In this document: piece after piece, positions 6,209 through 13,248 of the stretch | Position numbering within the stretch: position 1 is the stretch's first letter | Layout of the letters: each line of letters opens with the position of its first letter | Assembly: GCA_003554345.1 (NCBI GenBank) | Contig: PWGE01000305.1 | Span: forward strand, 1-17,068 | Source: T1SED10-198M sp003554345 [NCBI: Candidatus Sumerlaeota bacterium] | GTDB taxonomy: Bacteria; Sumerlaeota; T1SED10-198M | Direction: 5' to 3' | DNA length: 17,068 bases | Program-made: the position numbers and the translations under genes | The notes under the pieces: generated by a model | What the model was told of the DNA's origin: nothing | Databases searched by the model: none | The model's input: the letters and a program-made list of their open reading frames with translations, nothing else

Positions 6209-6975
6209 TGCCTTTTTCTCTGAGAAGCATGAGAGAACTGAAAATTCGTGAACAGGAAAACGTGAAGTCCCTGCTGGCTGCAGAAAAAAGACGTTTGCGT
6301 CCGGTGATTACCTCTCCCTTTGCAAATCTTCCCGAAGGCACAAAGATTATTGCAGAAATTAAAAAGGGAAGTCCTACTGGAGGCTCCATGCAAAACGTGA
6401 ATCCCCGGCGTCAGGCAGAGGTATATGTTAAAGCGGGAGCCGCCGGCGTAAGTGTGCTGTGTGATGGCAACTATTTCCAGGGCAGCTGGGAAGATCTCAG
6501 GAAGGCTTCTGAAAATATCAGGGTGCCGGTGTTGTGTAAAGAGTTTATCCTCTTTCCTGAACAGGTTGATCTTGCCTACCGATACGGTGCTGATATGGTT
6601 TTGCTTATTAATCGTTTTCTCTCGAAAGAGGAATTGAAGGATTTATACCGGTATATTCTTCAATGCAATCTTATGCCGTTGATAGAAATACATTCTCCTT
6701 CTGAGCTTCCTGCTGTTTTGTCTTTTGATCCCTCTTACATCATGGTGAATATACGGAATTTAGAGACCCTGGAAATAGATAAGAAAACAGCTATGAAGAC
6801 ATTGCAGAATATTCCGAAGGGGATAACCACAATTAGTGCCAGCGGGATTCAATGTCCTGCTGATATCAGGGAAATCAAAGAAGAAACAGGAACAGAAATC
6901 TTTCTGATAGGCACAGCCCTCATGAAAAGAGAACGTCCCGGGGATTGTTTGAAGGAGTTTCTGCATGTTCGTTAA
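6208..6975 (+). CDS. trpC: Indole-3-glycerol phosphate synthase
   Basis: TrpC closes the indole ring: CdRP is decarboxylated and dehydrated to indole-3-glycerol phosphate in a TIM barrel. ATG 6208 overlaps the trpD stop by one base (a TTG at 6205 is also possible); the product has 255 residues. Catalytic and substrate elements are AEIKKGSPTGG (49-59, Glu50 and Lys52), PVLCKEF (107-113, Lys111 as the general acid), PLIEIHS (157-163, Glu160), Asn181 in VNIRNLETLEI, and phosphate-binding IGTALMK (234-240). One oddity: the usual Glu-Ser-Gly-Ile motif reads Ala-Ser-Gly-Ile (Ala211). The barrel is otherwise intact, so I expect an active enzyme. It is separate from TrpF, unlike the fused enzyme of E. 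coli. Confidence 0.96.
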   Translation: MPFSLRSMRELKIREQENVKSLLAAEKRRLRPVITSPFANLPEGTKIIAEIKKGSPTGGSMQNVNPRRQAEVYVKAGAAGVSVLCDGNYFQGSWEDLRKASENIRVPVLCKEFILFPEQVDLAYRYGADMVLLINRFLSKEELKDLYRYILQCNLMPLIEIHSPSELPAVLSFDPSYIMVNIRNLETLEIDKKTAMKTLQNIPKGITTISASGIQCPADIREIKEETGTEIFLIGTALMKRERPGDCLKEFLHVR

Positions 6976-7582
6976 GTATTGTGGATTTACCCGCATTGAA
7001 GATGTGCAGTTTGCTGCCGGTTTGCCGCTCTCGGCTGCAGGCTTTATCTTTCACCGACCCTCAAAACGCTGTATATCTCCGGAAAAAGCAGCCGAATTGG
7101 GTTCTGTTTTGAAAAAGAGGGGGATTAAAACAGTGGGAGTATTTGTAAGGCAAACGGCTCAGGAAATACGTGAAATGAGTGAGAAGGCAGAACTTGATAT
7201 GTTACAGCTATACGATCATTGTGTGGCTCAGCAATTGACCTCTTTTCTGCCAATATTATATGCTTACCGTGTGAGGGAAGAATCTTCACCTGACGAAATT
7301 ATTGTCCCTCCGGCTCCTCATTTTCTCCTTCTTGATGCCTTTCACCCGGCAGAATATGGCGGGACCGGGGAGAGGTTTGACTGGAAATTTCTCGAACATT
7401 TTGCCTCTCTGGAACGAACAATCATTGCCGGGGGAATAAATCACTCCAATGTGAAAGATTTACTCTCGTACTGTTATCCGTATGGTATAGACGTTTCGTC
7501 AGGTATTGAGAAAGAACCGGGAGTAAAGGATCACCAAAAAATGGGAGCACTTATCAATAACATCCAAAATGAACACGGTTAA
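6965..7582 (+). CDS. trpF: Phosphoribosylanthranilate isomerase
   Basis: TrpF converts phosphoribosylanthranilate to CdRP by an Amadori rearrangement, on a small TIM barrel. The 205 residues are typical of stand-alone TrpF. The catalytic Cys6 lies in KYCGFTR and the catalytic Asp124 in LLLDAF. Also present are GFIFHRPSKRCISPEKA (26-42), EYGGTGERFDW (130-140), IIAGGINHSNV (153-163) and the phosphate-binding GIDVSSGIEKEPGVKDHQK (174-192). ATG 6965 follows AAGGAG by 6 nt, and the gene overlaps the end of trpC by 11 nt. The order C then F matches the reverse of nothing in the chemistry (F acts before C) but is the common operon order. Confidence 0.97.
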   Translation: MFVKYCGFTRIEDVQFAAGLPLSAAGFIFHRPSKRCISPEKAAELGSVLKKRGIKTVGVFVRQTAQEIREMSEKAELDMLQLYDHCVAQQLTSFLPILYAYRVREESSPDEIIVPPAPHFLLLDAFHPAEYGGTGERFDWKFLEHFASLERTIIAGGINHSNVKDLLSYCYPYGIDVSSGIEKEPGVKDHQKMGALINNIQNEHG

Positions 7583-7604
7583 TTATTAGAAAGGAGATGG
7601 AAAA

Positions 7605-8780
7605 ATGAGAAGACCATCAAGGAAAGGTTATTTTGGGAATTATGGGGGACGTTTTGTGGCAGAAACTCTTATCAATGCCCTGGATGAATTGAATCAGGCT
7701 TATGAATCTTTTCGTGAAAATCAGGACTACCAGCAAAAACTCAAAACTCTACTCTCACATTATGCCGGACGACCCACCCCCATTTATTTTGCCCGGCGTT
7801 TGTCGAAAAAAATATCCGTCAACCTTTATTTAAAAAGGGAAGATTTATTACATACCGGCGCCCACAAGTTGAACAATACTCTGGGTCAGATTCTTTTAAC
7901 TCAGTATATGGGGAAAAAAAGGGTTATTGCAGAAACCGGTGCAGGACAGCATGGTGTGGCTACAGCAACAGTAGCCGCCCTCTTAGGTTTGGAGTGTGAT
8001 ATTTATATGGGCGAAGTGGATATAGAGCGACAGGCTCCCAATGTTAAACGAATGGAACTTCTGGGAGCACGGGTAATTCCTGTGAAAACCGGTAGCCGAA
8101 CCCTTAAAGATGCTGTGAATGAAGCTCTGAAGGATTGGGTGCGAAATGTTCAGTCCACCCATTATCTTATTGGTTCCGTTGTAGGACCTCATCCTTTTCC
8201 CTGGATGGTCAGGGATTTTCAATCTGTTATAGGCAAAGAGTCTCGTCGCCAGTTTCGAAAGATGACAGGAGCTCTTCCTGACTATGCCGTAGCTTGTGTG
8301 GGCGGCGGGAGTAATGCCCTTGGTTTGTTCTCAGGATTCATGAATGATCCTTCTGTAAAATGTATTGGGGTGGAAGCCGGAGGAAGAGCCCTTACTCCCG
8401 GTGACCATGCTGCTACTGTTACCCTCGGAAAAAAAGGGGTGCTGCATGGCAGTCTGAGTCTGTTACTTCAGGATGAAGAAGGTCAGGTCTCTCCGGTTCA
8501 TTCGGTTTCAGCAGGACTGGATTATCCGGGTGTGGGACCCGAGCACAGCCATCTTCATGAAACAAAAAAGGCGGAGTATTATCACTGTTCTGATGAAAGT
8601 GCTCTGCAAGCCTGTCAGACTTTAGCCCGATGGGAAGGGATAATTCCTGCCCTGGAAAGCAGTCATGCGCTGGGATATATTCTTGACCATCAGTCACGTT
8701 ATAAAGATAAGGATGTGCTTATCAATCTTTCCGGTAGAGGAGATAAAGATCTGGCAATTATTATTCGGGAGGTTTTATGA
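7605..8780 (+). CDS. trpB: Tryptophan synthase beta chain
   Basis: The PLP-dependent beta subunit condenses indole, channelled from TrpA, with serine to give tryptophan. The 391 residues are usual for the classic TrpB1 type. Motifs are [12 protein letters not shown] (11-22), [20 protein letters not shown] (76-95) with the PLP-binding Lys88, [17 protein letters not shown] (109-125) with catalytic Glu110, the PLP-phosphate glycine loop [10 protein letters not shown] (231-240), [14 protein letters not shown] (304-317) and LSGRGDKD (375-382). It follows trpF after a 22-nt gap with its own ribosome site AAGGAG, the only true gap in the structural operon. Its stop overlaps the trpA start (ATGA), consistent with equal synthesis of the two subunits of the complex. 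Confidence 0.98.
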   Translation: MRRPSRKGYFGNYGGRFVAETLINALDELNQAYESFRENQDYQQKLKTLLSHYAGRPTPIYFARRLSKKISVNLYLKREDLLHTGAHKLNNTLGQILLTQYMGKKRVIAETGAGQHGVATATVAALLGLECDIYMGEVDIERQAPNVKRMELLGARVIPVKTGSRTLKDAVNEALKDWVRNVQSTHYLIGSVVGPHPFPWMVRDFQSVIGKESRRQFRKMTGALPDYAVACVGGGSNALGLFSGFMNDPSVKCIGVEAGGRALTPGDHAATVTLGKKGVLHGSLSLLLQDEEGQVSPVHSVSAGLDYPGVGPEHSHLHETKKAEYYHCSDESALQACQTLARWEGIIPALESSHALGYILDHQSRYKDKDVLINLSGRGDKDLAIIIREVL

Positions 8781-9514
8781 TGACTGCATATAATGGATTT
8801 TATCTTGTGGGAAATTACCCTGACTTTGAATTATTTACAGAAGCGTTGCGTGAAGGTTTGCGGTATTTTGATTTTGCAGAAATTGGTATACCTTTTTCCG
8901 ACCCGGTAGCCGATGGACCCGTGATAGCTACCGCTGCTGATGCAGTGCTCAAAGCTGGTTTTAAGTGGGAAAAACTTTTAGAGTCGGTGCAAAAGGTGCG
9001 GCAGTCAGCAGATTCTCATAAAAAGCTTTACTGGATGAGCTATGCGAATATACTCTATCATCACGGCCTGCAAAACTTTATTGAACGCAGTAAAGAGGTG
9101 GGAATAGATGGGATTATTGTTCCTGATATCCCTTTTGTCGAAAGTGAAGAGCTCAAGAAGTTATGTCATCAGCACCGGATGGATTATATTCATTTTGCCA
9201 CCCCGGAAAATACTGATGAACAGATAAAGAGAATTGCCTCAGCAGCGCAGGGTTTTTTATATTTCGTATCGATACGTGGAGTAACCGGTAGCCGCCTCCT
9301 GGTAGATGATGAAACTGCCCGCAAAATTCAGCTGGCAAAAGAATATTCGCCGGTACCTGTCATCCTGGGATTTGGTATTAGAGATAAAAAGACGGTTGAA
9401 CGGGCACTTCAACTGGCAGATGGCTTCATTGCAGGCACAGCGCTGGTGAAAGCGTTAGGCACGGGTGAAATGGACAACTTTACCAGTCTCTGTAAACAAT
9501 TAACGGGCAACTAA
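8777..9514 (+). CDS. trpA: Tryptophan synthase alpha chain
   Basis: The alpha subunit cleaves indole-3-glycerol phosphate to indole and glyceraldehyde 3-phosphate, and indole passes through the tunnel to TrpB. Two adjacent ATG codons (8777, 8780) are possible starts; the longer form has 245 residues. Catalytic Glu35 lies in [10 protein letters not shown] and Asp46 in [15 protein letters not shown] (113-120), [11 protein letters not shown] (163-173, loop 6 region), ILGFGI (196-201) and phosphate-binding [11 protein letters not shown] (217-227) complete the barrel. The N-terminus is about 14 residues shorter than the E. coli protein, so the N-terminal capping helix is missing, as in Thermotoga-like short TrpA. 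It is the last gene of the operon, followed by a hairpin at 9523-9570. Confidence 0.97.
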   Translation: MMTAYNGFYLVGNYPDFELFTEALREGLRYFDFAEIGIPFSDPVADGPVIATAADAVLKAGFKWEKLLESVQKVRQSADSHKKLYWMSYANILYHHGLQNFIERSKEVGIDGIIVPDIPFVESEELKKLCHQHRMDYIHFATPENTDEQIKRIASAAQGFLYFVSIRGVTGSRLLVDDETARKIQLAKEYSPVPVILGFGIRDKKTVERALQLADGFIAGTALVKALGTGEMDNFTSLCKQLTGN

Positions 9515-9522
9515 TCTGCAAA

Positions 9523-9570
9523 AAGGGGTGTAATCATACATGAGAGATTACTCATGTTATTATACCCCTT
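9523..9570. terminator. Bidirectional terminator between convergent trpA and the trypsin-fold gene
   Basis: AAGGGGTGTAAT (9523-9534) pairs with 9559-9570, and ACATGAG (9538-9544) with CTCATGT (9551-9557), leaving a small internal bulge and a 6-nt loop. The right arm touches the stop codon of the minus-strand gene (9569-9571). On the minus strand the stem is followed by TTTTTGCA, a proper terminator tail. On the plus strand the following bases (ACTCTTCTTC) are only pyrimidine-rich, so trp termination may be less efficient. Confidence 0.75.
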
Positions 9571-10384
9571 ACTCTTCTTCATCTTCTTCAATAATCTGAC
9601 CTTTAATCTCCAGTATATCTTCAGCAGGAAAAATGACGCCTAATATGCCCATATCCCCGGGAGATCCGAAAAGAGAGGACATTCCATGACCGCCGGCAGG
9701 TGATACCCTGATAGTGGTAAACCCCACTATTTTCCCTTCTTCGTTGAATACCGGATTGCCCATGCTTTCGTCCAGAATGCTCTGAGTGGGAACGTAAAAA
9801 GTCCGGGGACGGTCGATAATCGCCTGTACATATAAAGTAGAGACGGCAGGTACCCGGCGGGCTTCCCGTCCGAGGCGATTTAACATCACCAGTTCTTCCA
9901 GAATACTGGCAGAGGCTGAGTCAGCCAGGTTTATATAGGAAATCTCTTCAGATAGTTCTTCCTGTGGTTTGATAAAAATGAGGTCAAAATCGGTATCTCG
10001 CAGTTCAATTGTTCCCTCTACTTCCGTACCGTCGGGAAGGATAATTGTGATAGACTCTACCTCGACGTCCATTTGCATTTCTCCGGCCTGTGCACCCATC
10101 ATTTGTTCCAGCATGTTGGAAGGATCAATATTGGAAAGTGAAGTCACTATTAATCCATCCTCACTGATAAAGGTGCCGATGCATTCAGTACGGGTCTCTG
10201 ATTCCTGCCCGGACATGCCGGGATACGACATCCGTGTTTTCTGAACAACATTGAGCCGGATAACTGCATCTTGTTTTTCTTCAAATACCTGACGAGCAGA
10301 ATCGGTAAAAGAGTTTCCTGGCAAACTGAAACACATGACCACCAGTGAAATAATAATGGTTGTTGTTATCCATTTTCTTTTCAT
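9569..10384 (-). CDS. Exported trypsin-fold protein with degenerate catalytic triad (probable pseudoprotease)
   Basis: The protein has 271 residues. ATG 10384 follows the strong site GGAGGGGGAG. Residues 1-25 are a signal peptide or membrane anchor. The body resembles the protease domain of HtrA: CIGTFISEDGLIVTSLSNI (68-86) matches GSGVIISSDGYVITNHHV of the upstream gene, DTDFDLIFIK (130-139) matches the Asp region, and SMGNPVFNEEGKIVGF (207-222) matches NSGGPLINLDGEIIGI. By this alignment the catalytic His is Ser84 and the catalytic Ser is Met208, while Asp132 is kept. There is no PDZ domain, and the tail is acidic (EEDEEE). It follows the active protease gene on the same strand after 150 bp without a visible terminator, so co-transcription is likely. 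Proteolysis seems unlikely; a binding or regulatory role for the neighbour is inference. Confidence 0.85.
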   Translation of the reverse strand: MKRKWITTTIIISLVVMCFSLPGNSFTDSARQVFEEKQDAVIRLNVVQKTRMSYPGMSGQESETRTECIGTFISEDGLIVTSLSNIDPSNMLEQMMGAQAGEMQMDVEVESITIILPDGTEVEGTIELRDTDFDLIFIKPQEELSEEISYINLADSASASILEELVMLNRLGREARRVPAVSTLYVQAIIDRPRTFYVPTQSILDESMGNPVFNEEGKIVGFTTIRVSPAGGHGMSSLFGSPGDMGILGVIFPAEDILEIKGQIIEEDEEE

Positions 10385-10534
10385 TTTTCTCCCCCTCCTC
10401 TCTCTATTTTATGAATGGTTTCGTATATCTTTTTGTAATCTATTTGATCTGATCTGGTATTTACTTTTATCTGATGCTTTTTTTTCTTCCCCCTTTATTT
10501 CTTCTGGAAAGAAAGAGGTGACTGGTCTTACTTT

Positions 10535-12568
10535 TTAATATTCTTCCCACTCGGGAGTTATTTCTAAATAACGGGTATCTTTATCACGTAAGACCTTTAC
10601 AACAACAGCTTCGGGTTGTTCTTCCTCAACCTCTTTGAGAATTGTTCTGGCTTTTTCCAAATCGGGGACGGGTCTGTTATTGATTTTCCTGATCACATCT
10701 CTGCTTCTCAAATTTGCCAGTGCCGCCCAGCTGCCTGACGTAACTTCATCTACAATAACACCTTCCATATCTTCGTCCCAGGTCCTTTGCATACGTTCCA
10801 GGGGTGAGATTTCCCGAAGGGTGAATTCGAAAAAGAGGTTCTCATAACGGTCCATTTCGCGACGTTCCGGCGGAGATGCCTGGGTCGTTAGAACGATATC
10901 TTTGCTTTCTCCGTTTCGCAGGATAGAAAGTTCAATATCACTATCTATGCGATATTGTCGCACCATATTGGTAAATATCCTGTCATCTTCTGGAGTAGAA
11001 GAAGCGGGTACAGGGTCTCCATCCAGGGCGGTAATAATATCCCCTACCTTTACATCTGTTTCCTCCTCCAGAAAATGCTGGTAAATACGGGTAATACGGA
11101 CACCGGTGGTATCCTTTATTCCTTTCTGTTCAGCGAGTTTGCTGGTGAGAACCTGCGTTTCAAAGGGAAGCCAGGCGCGAGTGGTGGTGCGTGGTGAATG
11201 CATGATGTCACGCTCTCCCAGTTCTACCACGGTTAAATACTCCTGGTTGTTGCGTATATATTTGACCATAACGGGGGTAGGGGCTTCAATATCCTTAACC
11301 ACAGATTCAGTAACTTTCCTGAAGTCCTGTTTATCAGTTATGTCCCGGCCGTTAATCTGGACGAGTATATCTTCTGCCTTTATATCCGGTTTGGCATCTG
11401 CAGCGGCTCCGCCGGGGCGTATTGAAGTGATAAGAATGCCTGCCCGATTTTCCAGGTCATATCTTATAACATCAAAGCGAGAGAGATCCCGATAGGTAAA
11501 GCCCCATTCTCTTGCTTCGAAACTGTCCGGTAAACGCCGCTCTCTTTCGTCAGGGGTAACAGCAAGAGTCTTTTCTTCTCCATTGCGTAAGAATATGACG
11601 TCCACTTCTTCATTAATGGGGAAATTCATCAGAGATTTATTAATCAAGGGGAGTTCTTCTGGAAATTGAGCAGTTAAGGTTTCTTCTCCTACTCTTTGAA
11701 TGATATCCCCTGCTTTGAAACCCGCCTTATCAGCAGGCGAGTTTTTTACCGGACCTGAGAGCAGGACGCCTTCATCAACATCTGAAGAACGCAATAAGGG
11801 CTGAAGTTGAAAACCAAACCAGCTTCGGCGAACGTGTCCGTCTTCTATGATTTTTTCAGCAACATCCTGAACCAGATTGCCCGGAATAGCTCCTCCCAGT
11901 CCCAGGTCAATTTCATTTATACCAATAATTTCACCATCCAGGTTGATAAGAGGTCCCCCGGAATTGCCGCGGTGTATAGCGGCATCGTGACCTATCCAGC
12001 GTACAACTGACCCTACATCTTCGCCGTCAAGTTCAAGTATTCCCTCCCTGGCAATGATGTCGGGCATGATCAGTTCGGTGTTACTGACAATACCTCTCGT
12101 GACACTCTGGGAAAGTGCCATAGGACTTCCCAGCGCCAGCACTTCATCTCCTACTCTTGCTTCTGCCGAATCTCCAAAAGAGGCATAAGGGTAAGGACCT
12201 TCTTCACGGAGTTTTAAAACAGTAGTATCGGTTAAAGGATCGGTGCCTATAAGATCTGCTTCCATCCTCTGTCTGTCGGCTAAGGTGCAGAGAATATATT
12301 CTGCCTTGCCGGCAACATGATGGTTGGTTATTACGTAACCATCTGAACTGATAATGACACCACTCCCCGAGGCTTCGTTTTTCACCTTTCTTCCCTGCCT
12401 GTCCGAACTGATGACGACTTCAATTCTGACAATTGATGGTTTGACTTTTTCTATAGCCTCCTGCACTTTTTCCGGATGAGCCAGCTCCTCTTTTCTGTTT
12501 TCCATTGAAAATAAGAAACCTGTCACACATATGAGAATTGCTGTTATAAAGTAACGTGGATAACGCAT
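10535..12568 (-). CDS. HtrA/Deg-family serine protease with about four PDZ domains
   Basis: The protein has 677 residues. Residues 6-21 form a hydrophobic signal or anchor segment, so it should act outside the cytoplasm in protein quality control. The trypsin-like domain (about 36-245) has an intact triad: His84 in TNHHV, Asp114 in DPLTDTTVLKL and Ser203 in HRGNSGGPL. PDZ-like domains follow at about 250-335 (SPADKAGFKAGDII), 355-445 (GGAAADAKPDIKAEDILVQI), 465-560 (TDVKVGDIITALDGDPV) and 575-672 (SGSWAALANLRSRDVIRKIN). DegP and DegQ have two PDZ domains, so four is unusual for a bacterial Deg protease. The third PDZ is the most divergent. The ribosome site is modest (AAGGA). It has its own promoter at 12609-12637 and probably heads a two-gene unit with the pseudoprotease gene. 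Confidence 0.93.
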   Translation of the reverse strand: MRYPRYFITAILICVTGFLFSMENRKEELAHPEKVQEAIEKVKPSIVRIEVVISSDRQGRKVKNEASGSGVIISSDGYVITNHHVAGKAEYILCTLADRQRMEADLIGTDPLTDTTVLKLREEGPYPYASFGDSAEARVGDEVLALGSPMALSQSVTRGIVSNTELIMPDIIAREGILELDGEDVGSVVRWIGHDAAIHRGNSGGPLINLDGEIIGINEIDLGLGGAIPGNLVQDVAEKIIEDGHVRRSWFGFQLQPLLRSSDVDEGVLLSGPVKNSPADKAGFKAGDIIQRVGEETLTAQFPEELPLINKSLMNFPINEEVDVIFLRNGEEKTLAVTPDERERRLPDSFEAREWGFTYRDLSRFDVIRYDLENRAGILITSIRPGGAAADAKPDIKAEDILVQINGRDITDKQDFRKVTESVVKDIEAPTPVMVKYIRNNQEYLTVVELGERDIMHSPRTTTRAWLPFETQVLTSKLAEQKGIKDTTGVRITRIYQHFLEEETDVKVGDIITALDGDPVPASSTPEDDRIFTNMVRQYRIDSDIELSILRNGESKDIVLTTQASPPERREMDRYENLFFEFTLREISPLERMQRTWDEDMEGVIVDEVTSGSWAALANLRSRDVIRKINNRPVPDLEKARTILKEVEEEQPEAVVVKVLRDKDTRYLEITPEWEEY

Positions 12569-12608
12569 ATTTTTTCCTTTTTAAAAGTTTTCATCTTAAT
12601 GTTCTTCC

Positions 12609-12637
12609 ATTATATGTTTAAACATCAAAAAAATCAA
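12609..12637 (-). promoter_or_regulatory. Sigma70-type promoter of the HtrA-family gene
   Basis: On the minus strand TTGATT (12632-12637) and a perfect TATAAT (12609-12614) are separated by 17 bp, about 40 bp before the ATG at 12568. No sigmaE-type motif was seen here, although HtrA genes are often stress-induced. Confidence 0.78.
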
Positions 12638-13142
12638 GAAAATTGGGGGAATATGAAAGATTAAAATTTTTTATCATTAATCTTTTTTGGCGCAAGTAAT
12701 GTCTTTATTTTACCAGGGGAAACTTTGGCAGAAATAGTTTTAAAATACCTGAAAGCTGGTTATTAGAGGTTTTTCTGAAAAATAAAGCTTTATCTAAGGG
12801 TGTGATTGAGTTTTAAATATTAATAAGATGCGCATATCTGGTTTTTCTTAGTTTTTTTACAGTGCTTTATATTTGTTCCATTTATATGAGATAACAGCAA
12901 ATTTGCGAAAGGGATTAAACTGTTGACAGTTTGGGGATTTGTGCACATTCTACGCTTTAATCTGGCTCATAGGCTGTACATCAGTCAACTGTGTTTGAGA
13001 GGATGAGGTGGCAACAGCGAATACATTGGCAATTATTTTGATTATAAACTAAAAGACATCGGAAAAACTATGCAGGGTTATCTTCAATTTATTAATGAAT
13101 ATAATGACGTTGTAGTACAATTATAAAATAAATAAAAAATAG
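12638..13142. other. Intergenic spacer between divergent genes, perhaps with gene remnants
   Basis: There is no supportable gene. Two short open fragments read like protein but lack starts: about 12668-12769 (ending ETLAEIVLKYLKAGY) and 13007-13126 (containing EYIGNYFDYKLKDIGKTMQG). Both are bounded by stops in the same frame. They may be decayed coding sequence or chance. The motif TTGTAGTA occurs at 13110 and again at 13161 within the next promoter. Confidence 0.45.
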
Positions 13143-13172
13143 TTGTCAAAACGATTCAAATTGTAGTATAAT
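13143..13172 (+). promoter_or_regulatory. Sigma70-type promoter of the large secreted-protein gene
   Basis: TTGTCA (13143-13148) and a perfect TATAAT (13167-13172) are separated by 18 bp. The predicted RNA start is near 13179, giving an untranslated leader of about 70 nt before the ATG at 13249. Confidence 0.75.
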
Positions 13173-13248
13173 ATATCCAGATAAAAGAGTGATAGTATAA
13201 ATGACACGTCACATAATATTACTATCAGATAAAAAAAGGAGGTTTTCT

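Noticed and set aside
13201-13248. Upstream ATG extending the large secreted protein by 16 residues
   Set aside because: No ribosome site before it, and it would bury the signal peptide; ATG 13249 has AGGAGG and begins exactly at the signal peptide.
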